Positions 32,874-43,105 of a DNA stretch of 64,000 bases are shown one piece after another. The stretch is from CALRWV02 sp943371965 (GTDB taxonomy: Bacteria; Bacteroidota; JABWAT01), in NCBI GenBank assembly GCA_943371965.1, contig CALRWV020000001.1, positions 496,001 through 560,000 of the forward strand. The letters run 5' to 3'. Position numbers and translations under genes: made by a program. The notes below the pieces were generated by a model. That model searched no databases. It had not been told where the DNA came from and saw only the letters and a list, made by a program, of their open reading frames with translations. Positions within the stretch are counted from its first letter, which is position 1. The number at the start of each line of letters is the position of its first letter.

Positions 32874-34952
32874 ATGAATAAACTTTTTATCTTCCTTTTT
32901 TTATCTGTTTCCATTTCCGGTTTTTCACAATATAAAGTTCAGCTCAAAGCTACTGATACAGGAAACATTGGAATTTCTTTTCAGAACAACGGGGTTATTG
33001 GAAATGCTTTCAGTACAGCATTTCAATCAGGAATTCCTTCTCTTGAATACCCGATTGGTTCCGGGATTGAACATTTGTTTGAAGCAGGTTTTTGGATTGG
33101 CGGAAAAGTAAATTCAGACAGCAGGGTTTCCACAACGGCAGAAGGCGAAGACAGCAACGGATATGGAGCAGGAGATCCTGGGTATGAATTTACAGTTGAT
33201 TCTACATTGACATCCATTGAAGAAAGAAGCTCTCTTACAACATCGCCTTATGCATCACCTTTAGCCATCAGTCATCAGGATTTTATACTTCACTTTACAG
33301 ATCAGAATACAAAAATTCCTTTCGCCAATATTCCAATTCTTAATCATTTAAAACCTCTCGGTTTGAAAGTAAAACTGGAAACCTACGCATGGAGCTTCAC
33401 CTTTACTGACTACTTTGTTATTCTCAATTATACCATTACAAATGTTTCTCCTGATACTATAAAGGATATTTATACAGGGATGTGGCAAGATATGGTGGTA
33501 AGAAATGTGAAAATTACAGCACCGCGCGGTTCTGCATTTTACAGTGCGCATGGGAACGGTGCTATTGACAGTTTGAGCACCATCTATGCATTTGATGCAA
33601 ACGGAGATCCAGGTTTTACTGACAGTTATGTTGGATTTTCTTATTTGGGTTCAATATGGCGTAACCAATACATCAATAAAAATACCGCAGCCAATTTTAA
33701 AGTGAATTATAATTACTGGGGATTTTTGGGAGCAGACCCAACAGCAACTGCCCCACAAGATGACGCCGATCGTTATTCAAGAATGGAAACTTCAATGTCC
33801 CCGGCAAAAATTGCTTCCTATAAAGCAGCTGGAAACAGATCTTCTTTGCTTACTGCGGGAACCATTCCCCGATTAAATCCCGGTGAATCATTTTCAGTAG
33901 TTTATGCCATTACCTGTGCCAAAAAATTTGGTAATCAGGCAGCATCTTTGGATTCACCTGAACAGAAGAAATTGTTTGTGGAAAATATTCAATGGGCAAT
34001 TAGAACTTTTCTGGGTGAAGATTCAAACGGAAACGGAACTGTTGAACCTGCAGAAGATACCAATCACAATGGAATTCTTGACAGATATATTGTACCAACT
34101 CCACCAAATTCGCCAAAAATAAAAGTTGTTCCAGGAAGTCAGTTTGTTGATTTGTATTGGAATCAGGACGCAGAACAATCAATCGATCCAATTTCAGGCG
34201 ATAAGGATTTTGAAGGTTACAGAGTTTATAAATCACAATTGGGTGATGAATTGAATCTGAACAGTTCGCTTAACAGTGCATTAAGCCTTGTAGGTGAATA
34301 CGATCTTGAAAACAATTCTATCGGATTCAATACAGGTCTTGGATCAAACGGAAATTTTATCAATCACACTGCAATTCCCGTTTCATTTGACGGCGACACA
34401 GTAAAATATTCTTACCAGTATCACTTTGAAAATCTGAAAAACGGTTGGATGTACAATTTTGCCGTTACCGCTTTTGACCATCCTGATAAAGCAAGAAATA
34501 TCCCATCCCTTGAATCATCCACAAGATCAAGTTCAAAGGTTGTCTTTCCGGGAACAGAGATCAATCCTGAATTCAAAAATGGAGAACCATTTGTTTACCC
34601 GAATCCCTTTTACACAAAAGCAAGATGGGACGGATCAGGTGATGTCAACCACCGTTTGAATTTCGGGAATCTGCCGAAAAATGCAAGAATCACAATATTT
34701 ACATTGTCCGGAGATAAAGTCATAGAATTAAACCACAGTTCTGATCTTGACTCAGACAACAAAACAAAATGGTTTGATACTTATGGTGCGAGAACATCCG
34801 GAAAATGGACTGCCGGTTCAACCGGTGGTGAACATAGCTGGAATTTAATTTCATCCGGTAATCAGAATGTTGCAACCGGATTGTATCTTTTTACAGTTGA
34901 AGACCTGGATTCAAATGATAAAAAAACAGGCAAATTTGTAATAATTAACTAA
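32874..34952 (+). CDS. Secreted protein with EF-hand-like loop and atypical C-terminal sorting-like domain
   Basis: 692 residues from the ATG at 32874: signal peptide (ISGFSQ), a large beta-rich region, then DSNGNGTVEPAEDTNHNGILDRY (about 385-407), which reads like two linked Ca2+-binding loops as in dockerin or thrombospondin type 3 repeats. An Fn3-like region follows (VDLYWNQDAEQS, FEGYRVYKS). The end has VYPNPFYTKARWDG instead of NYPNPFNP and finishes TGLYLFTVEDLDSNDKKTGKFVIIN, so it is a diverged T9SS-type domain. First gene of the 32.8-44.4 kb locus, 18 bp from the next. Function unknown; a surface assembly or sensing role is inferred from neighbours. Confidence 0.8.
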   Translation: MNKLFIFLFLSVSISGFSQYKVQLKATDTGNIGISFQNNGVIGNAFSTAFQSGIPSLEYPIGSGIEHLFEAGFWIGGKVNSDSRVSTTAEGEDSNGYGAGDPGYEFTVDSTLTSIEERSSLTTSPYASPLAISHQDFILHFTDQNTKIPFANIPILNHLKPLGLKVKLETYAWSFTFTDYFVILNYTITNVSPDTIKDIYTGMWQDMVVRNVKITAPRGSAFYSAHGNGAIDSLSTIYAFDANGDPGFTDSYVGFSYLGSIWRNQYINKNTAANFKVNYNYWGFLGADPTATAPQDDADRYSRMETSMSPAKIASYKAAGNRSSLLTAGTIPRLNPGESFSVVYAITCAKKFGNQAASLDSPEQKKLFVENIQWAIRTFLGEDSNGNGTVEPAEDTNHNGILDRYIVPTPPNSPKIKVVPGSQFVDLYWNQDAEQSIDPISGDKDFEGYRVYKSQLGDELNLNSSLNSALSLVGEYDLENNSIGFNTGLGSNGNFINHTAIPVSFDGDTVKYSYQYHFENLKNGWMYNFAVTAFDHPDKARNIPSLESSTRSSSKVVFPGTEINPEFKNGEPFVYPNPFYTKARWDGSGDVNHRLNFGNLPKNARITIFTLSGDKVIELNHSSDLDSDNKTKWFDTYGARTSGKWTAGSTGGEHSWNLISSGNQNVATGLYLFTVEDLDSNDKKTGKFVIIN

Positions 34953-34970
34953 ACAGAAGGAAACACAAAC

Positions 34971-37247
34971 ATGAAAAAAATGGTACCATTCCTGATTACT
35001 GCTCTGATGCTGATTATTTCCGCATCAGTCTCCGCACAAAGTGGATATCCCCATAAATCCATTTATGAAATTCAATACAGACCTGATGATTCACTTGCAG
35101 CAGGGAAAGACAGGTCTTCATTCACTCCATGGAGTGCATTGACTTCCGGTGCAGCTACAACAATTGGAAAAGATACCATTGAAATTGTTGGCGTTGTTAT
35201 GGTTCCACCACGTTTGCCGGATGGAAGACGTACATTTGGAACTTCACTTCTTAACAGTTCAAATTCTGCTGCAACGGTTTTTACAGTTGTTGATACTGCT
35301 GCTTTGAGAACCAATGATTTTAAATTCCAGTATATTTTTGTCAACAATGTGGATTCTTCTGTTTCCAATAAACTGGGAACCGGTACCTTGCAAAAAGGTG
35401 ATGTTGTTAGACTTTTGGGACGTGTTGAAGAGAACACCAACATGACAAAATTCAAATTGCTCGACAACAGAAAAATTGATGGCAACACAACTTTCAGCGG
35501 AATTGCAGAAGTAATTGACCACCTTGATGAAGAACAGTTGCCCAAACCTGTTGAACTTCAGGTTACTGCATTCAATACCGGTAAATGGGTTTCTACTGAC
35601 CTTTCCACAAAAAATTTGATTGTTGGTGAATATTATGAAGCTGCTTCAATTAAAATGAAGGGACTGAAAGTCGGCAATATCATCAAAACAAACGGCGAAA
35701 CAGAAGTAATTGTGACAGACAATTCCAATAATGAATTTACCATTGACAATTATTCAACATTTTTCGGGTTTCCATCAAATAAACCATTTGCCCCCAAAAA
35801 TTCTATAATTGACAGCGTTATTGGAGTTGTTGGAATGTTTAATACAACGAGCAGCAAACCGGGAATGTGGACAATTAATCCGATTACTACTGCTGACATT
35901 CATGTAGCTGCCAACATATTACCAAATGTTAATTCATATTCAAAAGATAAAATTTATTATGCTGCCAATGAAAATATAAACCTTACTTATTTTATTTCTG
36001 ATGCCGATGGTACAGTTGATACAGCATGGGTTTATTATAGAATCAACGAATCGGGCAATTTTACGAAATTGCAATTGACTAAAAATGCAAATGATTTTAC
36101 AGGTACCATTCCTGCTTTGGGAATCGACAGCGCATTGGTTGAAATATATGTAATTGCAAAAGACAATCAGGCGGGATTGGGCAGATCGCCAATTTCCAAA
36201 TATGATGGTATTTGGGTTCTTAACCATGAACCATCCATTCAAACAGTTCAATACAGCACCAATTCTTTAGGCTCATCGTTTTTTGTCGGTGATTCGTTGA
36301 CTCTAACAGGAGTGGTAACGTCTACATTAAAGGATATGGGTGAAATTCACATTCAAAATGGAACTGGTCCATGGAGCGGTATTTTGGTTTACAGTCCATC
36401 AAAACTGGATACTTTCCGTCTTGGTGACAAGATCAGAATCAGAGGAAAAATCACAGAATTCAGTGATAAAACTGAAATCACCTATCCAAATCCTTCAAAA
36501 ATGGAAATTCTTGAAACACATAATGATTATCAGGCAAGATTGGCTGCTGTTCCAGCTGCATCACTTGTTTCAACCAACGATATTAAAGTTGGTGCTGCAT
36601 TGACTGAAGCTTACGAAGCCGTTTTTGTTAAAATGGAAAATGTATTTGTTGTTGGAACGGATGTTGAAGTTGATTTCAACACCGGAAAAAGCCGTGGTGA
36701 AATTTTTGTAAGTGAAAATAATACTGCTACTGATGGTTTAAGAGTTGATGATATTGCAAATCTGAGAAACCACAAACTTCCTTATTTGAATACTTTGTTT
36801 GTTGATTACACCCTGAATGCCTATGATTCAACAAAATCACTTTACGTTAAAGGACAAAAATTTGATGTATTGCGCGGAATTATGGATTACCGGAATTTTG
36901 TTGCCAAACTTTCACCGAGAGATTCAACAGATTTTGGTTTTACGATGACACCAACTTCAGTAAGAGCTGATAAACCGGTTTCTATTCAGTTGAATCAGAA
37001 CTATCCGAATCCATTCAATCCAAGTACAACCATCAGTTTTTCACTGACAGGTTCGAACCGTGTCAGCCTTGAAGTTTACAATATTATTGGTCAGAAAATT
37101 GCAACTTTGGTGAATAACCAGGTTTTATCTGCCCAAACATATTCCTATAATTTCAATGCTGCAAAATTGTCTTCCGGTTTATATTTCTACAAACTGATTG
37201 TTGACAGTAAAGTAGTTCAAACCAGAAAAATGATGCTGGTGAAATAA
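34971..37247 (+). CDS. Secreted OB-fold protein with T9SS tail
   Basis: 758 residues: signal peptide (SVSAQ), N-terminal OB-like region (about 55-170, with IVGVVMVPPRLPDGRRTF), a second domain, an Ig-like segment (about 330-410, ISDADGTVDTAWVYYRINE), an OB-fold-like domain (about 430-520, LTLTGVVTSTLKDMGEIHIQ, LGDKIRIRGKITEF) and a sorting domain with QNYPNPFNPSTTISF. Starts 18 bp after the preceding gene, with AGAAGG before the ATG, so the two are probably co-transcribed. No catalytic residues seen. Confidence 0.8.
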   Translation: MKKMVPFLITALMLIISASVSAQSGYPHKSIYEIQYRPDDSLAAGKDRSSFTPWSALTSGAATTIGKDTIEIVGVVMVPPRLPDGRRTFGTSLLNSSNSAATVFTVVDTAALRTNDFKFQYIFVNNVDSSVSNKLGTGTLQKGDVVRLLGRVEENTNMTKFKLLDNRKIDGNTTFSGIAEVIDHLDEEQLPKPVELQVTAFNTGKWVSTDLSTKNLIVGEYYEAASIKMKGLKVGNIIKTNGETEVIVTDNSNNEFTIDNYSTFFGFPSNKPFAPKNSIIDSVIGVVGMFNTTSSKPGMWTINPITTADIHVAANILPNVNSYSKDKIYYAANENINLTYFISDADGTVDTAWVYYRINESGNFTKLQLTKNANDFTGTIPALGIDSALVEIYVIAKDNQAGLGRSPISKYDGIWVLNHEPSIQTVQYSTNSLGSSFFVGDSLTLTGVVTSTLKDMGEIHIQNGTGPWSGILVYSPSKLDTFRLGDKIRIRGKITEFSDKTEITYPNPSKMEILETHNDYQARLAAVPAASLVSTNDIKVGAALTEAYEAVFVKMENVFVVGTDVEVDFNTGKSRGEIFVSENNTATDGLRVDDIANLRNHKLPYLNTLFVDYTLNAYDSTKSLYVKGQKFDVLRGIMDYRNFVAKLSPRDSTDFGFTMTPTSVRADKPVSIQLNQNYPNPFNPSTTISFSLTGSNRVSLEVYNIIGQKIATLVNNQVLSAQTYSYNFNAAKLSSGLYFYKLIVDSKVVQTRKMMLVK

Positions 37248-37270
37248 TAGATTCGGAAATTGAAAAATAT

Positions 37271-37304
37271 AAACCTCACAGGTTTTTGAAACCTGTGAGG
37301 TTTT
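37271..37304 (+). terminator. Palindromic terminator or attenuator inside the surface locus
   Basis: AAACCTCACAGGTTT-TTG-AAACCTGTGAGGTTT, a near-perfect 15-bp stem with T-run, between two genes on the same strand. It should reduce read-through from the two secreted proteins into the lipoprotein-TonB receptor block. Confidence 0.65.
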
Positions 37305-37338
37305 GTTTAATCTAACAAATAATTTAAAATCTCTTCTG

Positions 37339-39126
37339 ATGCAATCATTTATTTCAAAAGTTTTCCTGCTCGTTATCGGGTCACTGATAGTTTTTGCTTC
37401 CTGCAAAGAAGCAATTGTTGACAGCAAAACTCCAAATATGCCACCCCAGACTTCAGTATTTCTTGACACGGTAAGAACAACCCAAACCACACAAATGAAA
37501 TTGTACTGGAATGGTGACGATCCGGATGGAACCGTCATTGGATTTTTGTATTCTCTTGATTCGGCAAGAACATGGAATTTTACAACTGAAACATCCAAAC
37601 AGGTTACAGTTCCAACTTTGGGTTATGATTCTCTGATCACAAAAGTATTGGTTGCCGCAGTAGATAATTCCGGAAACGGAAAGTATGATGAAGCTGTTAC
37701 ATATAACGGCAAAAATATAGGTCACGAGTTTTACATTGATAAGGACAAGTCAGGTACATTTTCATCGGATGAAACCTATTACGATTATGGGGCAATTGAT
37801 CCTTCACCGGCCTCATTTTTTGTAAAAGTAAAAAATGGACCACCGGTTTCATCATTCAATTTATCAGCAGTAATTCCTGCAACCACATTGCCTGTTGCTA
37901 CTTTTATTTTACAGGTCAATGATCCTGACGGATTGGATGGAATTGACAAGTTTGAAGTTGCGCTTAATGACACTTTAAAATATGGTTGGACAGAAATTCC
38001 AAAATTCACATCTGTACTGACATTAAAAGGAAATCTCACCGATGTTGTTTCCGATACCATCAGTGCTCAGGTTCTAACAGGTTTTGATGCAAAACCGACA
38101 ACAATTTATGTTCCCAATATGCTGGTCAACAAAAACAACCGCTTGTATTTCAGAGTTAAAGACAATACCGGAGCTGTATCCAATATCTCAACCATGCCGG
38201 CACTTGGAAGCCCTCAAAATTGGTTTGTGACCAAACCCCAAAGTGGTGGAAAAATTCTTCTTATCCGCGATCACTTTTCACACGGTTTCAATGATCAGGA
38301 TTTGATTCAGGCAGCACTTGCGCAAACACCTACTTCAACTCCAGGAGTTACTTACAATAAAGTAGATGTTCTTTATTTAAGAAATCCTGCAGGTGCTCAG
38401 ATTATTCCAAATGCCATTCAAAACACAATGGTTTCGGTTACATTGAACAGTTTCAAAAAAGCAATCTGGTACGGTGGCGACAATACCAGTTATTCACTTG
38501 CACAAAGTGTTCTTCCCAAATATTTATCAAATGAAATTAAAGGAAAAATGTTTTTCAGAGGTGGATTTGCCAGTGGTCAGACCGGACGAGATTTAAGTAT
38601 CGATTTTCTCCCCATTGACTCATTGAATTCACCCTATTATTATTCTGATGGAACAACTGACAAAACTGCAAACAGAGGATTCAGGAGAACCCCAAATCAA
38701 TTGACTCTTGTGCGCGATCAATCATTTTCTGCTTTTCCAACTGCAAAACCTGATACAACAACTTATTTTAAAACTTTACCCGACAGTTTAGCTTCCCTTC
38801 AATTTGTTGGATCTCCTTTGGGAACCTACTATTCGTTTGTTCCTAACCAGAATGCTTTTGTTTTGTACAGATTGAGTTTGCCGCGAAACAACACAAAAGG
38901 AGTAGATTTGAATTGGCCAAAAAACACTGCGGTTTATAAAGGTTCGGGAACTCCAGTGGTTATGATTGAGAATACAAACCGTAATCTTGTATTTACAACA
39001 GTTCCGTTTAATTATTTTTCAAGAGTTGTTCCGGGCTATCCAAAAAATGTGAACGGAAAAACATTTGCAACTCCTCTGCAGGAACTGCTTTATAAAATTT
39101 TATCTGAAGAATTTGAGAGACAATAA
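37339..39126 (+). CDS. Surface lipoprotein with Ig/Fn3-like domains
   Basis: 595 residues from the ATG at 37339 (a TTG at 37303 lies within the terminator hairpin and is rejected). Lipoprotein signal MQSFISKVFLLVIGSLIVFASC with the lipobox cysteine in FASC. Tandem beta-sandwich segments follow (MKLYWNGDDPDGTVIGFLYSLD; FILQVNDPDGLDGIDKFEVALND) and a C-terminal region with GGKILLIRDHFSHG. Its stop TAA overlaps the ATG of the TonB-dependent receptor by 1 bp, so translation is coupled. It occupies the place where SusD would stand next to SusC, but it has no SusD/RagB features; it may be a different kind of receptor lid or partner (inference). Confidence 0.82.
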   Translation: MQSFISKVFLLVIGSLIVFASCKEAIVDSKTPNMPPQTSVFLDTVRTTQTTQMKLYWNGDDPDGTVIGFLYSLDSARTWNFTTETSKQVTVPTLGYDSLITKVLVAAVDNSGNGKYDEAVTYNGKNIGHEFYIDKDKSGTFSSDETYYDYGAIDPSPASFFVKVKNGPPVSSFNLSAVIPATTLPVATFILQVNDPDGLDGIDKFEVALNDTLKYGWTEIPKFTSVLTLKGNLTDVVSDTISAQVLTGFDAKPTTIYVPNMLVNKNNRLYFRVKDNTGAVSNISTMPALGSPQNWFVTKPQSGGKILLIRDHFSHGFNDQDLIQAALAQTPTSTPGVTYNKVDVLYLRNPAGAQIIPNAIQNTMVSVTLNSFKKAIWYGGDNTSYSLAQSVLPKYLSNEIKGKMFFRGGFASGQTGRDLSIDFLPIDSLNSPYYYSDGTTDKTANRGFRRTPNQLTLVRDQSFSAFPTAKPDTTTYFKTLPDSLASLQFVGSPLGTYYSFVPNQNAFVLYRLSLPRNNTKGVDLNWPKNTAVYKGSGTPVVMIENTNRNLVFTTVPFNYFSRVVPGYPKNVNGKTFATPLQELLYKILSEEFERQ

Positions 39127-41978
39127 TGAGTCTGAAATTTAACTTTTCAATTATTCTGCTTTCACTGGTATTGATCAGTTCTTCAATTACTCTTTCTGCA
39201 CAGTCAACAGGAACTATATCCGGCAGTATTACAGAAAAATCTACCAAAGAAGGAATGATTGGTGTTAATATTGTTTTGAAGGGAACCTCTTATGGTGGAG
39301 CAAGTGATGTTGACGGCAATTACAAAATAGATAAAATAAATCCCGGTGAATACGCAGTTCAGATAAGTTATATCGGATATAAAAAAGTCATTTATACCGG
39401 AATCAAAGTTCAGGCAGGACAGACAACAAAACTGAATATTCAGCTTGAAGAAGAAGAACTTACCATTACACAGGAAGTTGTTGTTGTTGGTGAGCGTCCC
39501 ATTTTTGATATCGAACAGGCTAATTCTGCGGTGCAAATTAAGTCGGAAGATTTGGCTGCTACTCCGCTTCAGAATGTTCAATCAATTGCAGGTTCACAGG
39601 CCGGAATTACACAAACTGCAGATGGAATATATGTTAGAGGTGGTAAGCCGTATGAAACAGGTTATTATGTTGATGGAGTATCAGCAAAAGATCCACTTGC
39701 CGGAACAGGATTCGGACTTGATTTGAATGTGGATGATATTGATGCGGTTGATGTTGTTACTGGTGGAATTGGTGCCGAGTCGGGTGCAACTTCCGGATTT
39801 GTTTCTGTGAAAACAAAAGAGGGAAGCAGAGACACACATTTGAAAATTGCACATCAGCGCGATTATTTTACTGAAGGTGAAAACGATTACGACTGGTCAT
39901 GGAATTATGATTCCTGGGATGGAACTTTAAGTGGCGATTTTTATCCGGTAACGGGATTGATGTCATTGTTTGGTTTGGAATCACCCGGTGAACTGACATA
40001 TTATTCCAATTTCTCTTATTCTGGAAATGATGAATTTACCAAAAAACCCGCAAATCAGCTTCATTCTTCACTTTATGATTCTGATTTTCTTGCTCCCAAA
40101 CAGGATAACCGCTGGTCTGGTTCTTTTAAATTAACATGGAAACCAAAACCATCGGAGAAAATATTTCTGAGCTACAGAAGAAGTGTAAATGTCAATCAGA
40201 ATTCGAATATGCTCAGGTTTGTATCTTTAACCGGAGATGTCAGGCCCGGCTATCAATACAATTTCTCCTTGATGCCTGACAATGCCACAACTTATACTTC
40301 AGATTTGAATCAGACAATTTTGGGATATACCAAAACACTTTCCAACACTGATTTTATTGATATCCGGTTTGCCAGATTGTTTTCAAAATTACGTGCGGAT
40401 GCAAACGGCAGACCATGGAGAGCTGATTCACTGACCGAAGATTATAATCCGGAATCAATTATAACAGATCCAATTTCATATTGGGATGGATCAACAGATA
40501 ATATCATTTACGTTGTTCAGGGCGATCCTTATACTGCTGGGCTCATCAATAAAGGAATTTCAAGCGTTTGGCATGATCACTGGGCTGAGGAATACACGTT
40601 CAAATTTGATTACACCTATCAGGATTTGAGAACCCAATTTCAATCAGGCTTCGAGCATATTAATTCAACTTATCAGTGGATTGATATCAGATATCCCTGG
40701 ATTGGGGCTCCAATTCGCCCAGGAGCGCCTTCAACTCAGTTGGGCAAGTCTCATGAGGTTTGGAATGTAAGTCCGTTTAACGGTGGAATGTACGTTTCCT
40801 ACAAGGTTTCAGAAAAAGGGTTTATTGGAAGTATTGGATTACGTGCATCTTATTTCAATTCCGGTTCTTATGCTGAAGATCTGATTTTTTCCAAAACTTC
40901 ATCTTTCCCGATCAATAAAACATTTGTTGATAAATATGAAAAGGAAACAATCGGAGTTTTCGGCAGCCATTATTGGTTGCGTTTTCTTCCAAAAATTAAA
41001 GTCTCATTTCCGGTTTCTGACAATCAGATGCTGTTCTTCAACTACGGACATTCAATCTCCTGGCCACAGGCTTATCAGCTTTACAGTAAAATTGATGAAA
41101 ACAACGTTTCCAGAATGGGTGGAGATACGCGCGGCAATCCAACACTAAAACCCGAAACTACTGTTGAATACGAATTGGGAATCAGAAATCAACTTTCACA
41201 AAATGATGCGCTAACCATCGTTGCTTTCACAAAAGATAAATTCGATTACATAACAACTACCGGTGATCAGGAAATTTCCCATGATGGAACTTATTACTAC
41301 ACCTATAAAAATGATGACTACGCTAAAATTCTGGGTATTGAAGTCACATACTTAACCCGTCTGACAAAAGAGCTTCGGGCAAATGCTTCTGTATCTTATC
41401 AACAGGCATCAGCCAAGTCATCCGATTTCGCAGATTTTTCTGTCAGAAAACGTGACGAAATTACAACCAAGGAGACTTTTTTACCATGGGATAGACCGTG
41501 GATGGTAAAAGTTGGTTTAAATTATTCCTCTCCCCGCGATATGGAAGGTGTTGCCGGAATATTTCTTTCTGACTGGCAAGTTAATGTCAGCTCAAGTTTT
41601 CAGTCAGGAAAAAGATATGATAAATTGACCGAAACCGGAATTGACAATACCAGCGGTTTGATGACATACAAAACTGAACCACAGAATAGAAACTCCCAAC
41701 TTGCAGGTTGGAATTACTGGACTGATATGGGAGCAAAACGAAATATCAGATTTGCCGGAGCCAATCTGGTGCTTTCACTTAAAATCACGAATCTGTTCAA
41801 CAATAAAAATTCGAATGTAATCAATCCCCTAACAGGTGAAGCATATGAAGCCGGTGATAATTACCCCGGAGCAAATCCATTAAAACCTCACCCTTTTGCA
41901 ACCAATATCAACCCATTTAATCCCGCTCGGTATTCTGCCCAACGTCATATCATTATGGGAGTATCAATGGAATTATGA
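39126..41978 (+). CDS. TonB-dependent receptor with CarboxypepD_reg domain
   Basis: 950 residues: signal peptide (TLSAQ), carboxypeptidase-regulatory-like beta-sandwich (about 29-115; GTISGSITEKSTKEGMIGVN, GNYKIDKINPGEYAVQISYIGY), then a plug domain (about 125-235; QNVQSIAGSQAGI, IYVRGGKPYETGYYVDGV, IDAVDVVTGGIGAESGATSG) and a 22-strand-type barrel ending in YSAQRHIIMGVSMEL. The layout is that of Bacteroidota SusC-like or OmpA-less TonB-receptors that import large substrates or anchor surface proteins. Substrate unknown. Overlaps the previous gene by 1 bp and the next ORF by 4 bp. Confidence 0.92.
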   Translation: MSLKFNFSIILLSLVLISSSITLSAQSTGTISGSITEKSTKEGMIGVNIVLKGTSYGGASDVDGNYKIDKINPGEYAVQISYIGYKKVIYTGIKVQAGQTTKLNIQLEEEELTITQEVVVVGERPIFDIEQANSAVQIKSEDLAATPLQNVQSIAGSQAGITQTADGIYVRGGKPYETGYYVDGVSAKDPLAGTGFGLDLNVDDIDAVDVVTGGIGAESGATSGFVSVKTKEGSRDTHLKIAHQRDYFTEGENDYDWSWNYDSWDGTLSGDFYPVTGLMSLFGLESPGELTYYSNFSYSGNDEFTKKPANQLHSSLYDSDFLAPKQDNRWSGSFKLTWKPKPSEKIFLSYRRSVNVNQNSNMLRFVSLTGDVRPGYQYNFSLMPDNATTYTSDLNQTILGYTKTLSNTDFIDIRFARLFSKLRADANGRPWRADSLTEDYNPESIITDPISYWDGSTDNIIYVVQGDPYTAGLINKGISSVWHDHWAEEYTFKFDYTYQDLRTQFQSGFEHINSTYQWIDIRYPWIGAPIRPGAPSTQLGKSHEVWNVSPFNGGMYVSYKVSEKGFIGSIGLRASYFNSGSYAEDLIFSKTSSFPINKTFVDKYEKETIGVFGSHYWLRFLPKIKVSFPVSDNQMLFFNYGHSISWPQAYQLYSKIDENNVSRMGGDTRGNPTLKPETTVEYELGIRNQLSQNDALTIVAFTKDKFDYITTTGDQEISHDGTYYYTYKNDDYAKILGIEVTYLTRLTKELRANASVSYQQASAKSSDFADFSVRKRDEITTKETFLPWDRPWMVKVGLNYSSPRDMEGVAGIFLSDWQVNVSSSFQSGKRYDKLTETGIDNTSGLMTYKTEPQNRNSQLAGWNYWTDMGAKRNIRFAGANLVLSLKITNLFNNKNSNVINPLTGEAYEAGDNYPGANPLKPHPFATNINPFNPARYSAQRHIIMGVSMEL

Positions 41979-42028
41979 GAACATACTCCCTAACTGAAAT
42001 CTGGACAGAAAAACCAACTTATCACAAA

Positions 42029-43105
42029 ATGATGAAACTTAAATATCTTACAGCAGCATTTTTTATTCTGACAGTTTTCAGCCAGAAATCGTTTGCCCAG
42101 TTTGGAGATTTGGGTTCAAACAGAGTTGCCACTTCTTCTTTTCAATTTCTGAAAATAGGAGTTGGAGCACGTGAAACTGCTATGGCTGAAACCGGAATTT
42201 CAATTTCAAATGATGCAAATGCACTTTTCTGGAATCCCAGCCACATAACTTATATTCCTGCTTATTCATCCAGCTTTTCCTATAATTTATGGTATGCTGA
42301 TATTTACCAGACTGCATTGGCAACTACCTTCAAATTTGAATCACTCTCGTCATTTCAAATTGAAAATGAATATTTGAAATTTCTTGAGGGATTTGTAAAA
42401 ACTCTTGGTTATTTCAATTATGGAATTTCAGTGAATTACCTTTCTACAGAAGCTATGAACCGTACAACAACTTTTCAGCCAATGGGAACCGGAGAGAAAT
42501 TCAATTATTATGATATCGCAACAGGCCTGACAATTGCCAGCCAGATGACTGCCCAGTTTTCATTTGGTCTGACAGGAAAATATGTCAGGGAACAGTTGGC
42601 AGAAGTAAAATTCAGCACTTTTGTCCTTGATTTGGGAATGACTTATATCCTTGATGACAATGATACAAAACTTTCAATTGCCCTTTTGAATTTTGGCGGT
42701 CGTTCAAAACCTTCAGGAAATGTTACTGCATCTGACCTGACCTCAACAAACCTGAATTATCAGGAATATAATGCACCATCCAATTTCAGATTGGGATTTT
42801 CCTACATCGCTTTTAAAAACGATGATAACCGGATTCTAACTGCTGTCCAGTTGAACCACCCCAATGATGGATCAGAAAATTATTCTGCGGGATTTGAATA
42901 TGGTTATCTCCAAACCTTCTTTTTACGTACCGGGTTAAAACTGAATGTTGAAAACCAGAAAGTACCATCATTCGGATTTGGGATCAACAAAACACTTTTG
43001 ACCTTTGATGCCAAACTCGATTATGCAGCATCGTACATCGATAAACTTGGATTTGCGCATCGTTTAACTTTGAGCCTGAATTTGCCTGAAGGTGACTTGA
43101 GATGA
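42029..43105 (+). CDS. PorV/PorQ-like outer-membrane protein
   Basis: 358 residues from ATG 42029, giving MMKLKYLTAAFFILTVFSQKSFAQ as signal peptide. An in-frame ATG at 41975 overlaps the receptor stop (ATGA) and would put 18 residues before it; either could be used. The mature part has the family opening FLKIGVGARETAMAETGISISNDANALFWNP, followed by barrel strands to the end. In T9SS, PorV shuttles cargo from the translocon to the attachment complex at the outer membrane. A copy fused into a receptor operon may be dedicated to partner proteins. Overlaps the next start by 4 bp. Confidence 0.87.
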   Translation: MMKLKYLTAAFFILTVFSQKSFAQFGDLGSNRVATSSFQFLKIGVGARETAMAETGISISNDANALFWNPSHITYIPAYSSSFSYNLWYADIYQTALATTFKFESLSSFQIENEYLKFLEGFVKTLGYFNYGISVNYLSTEAMNRTTTFQPMGTGEKFNYYDIATGLTIASQMTAQFSFGLTGKYVREQLAEVKFSTFVLDLGMTYILDDNDTKLSIALLNFGGRSKPSGNVTASDLTSTNLNYQEYNAPSNFRLGFSYIAFKNDDNRILTAVQLNHPNDGSENYSAGFEYGYLQTFFLRTGLKLNVENQKVPSFGFGINKTLLTFDAKLDYAASYIDKLGFAHRLTLSLNLPEGDLR

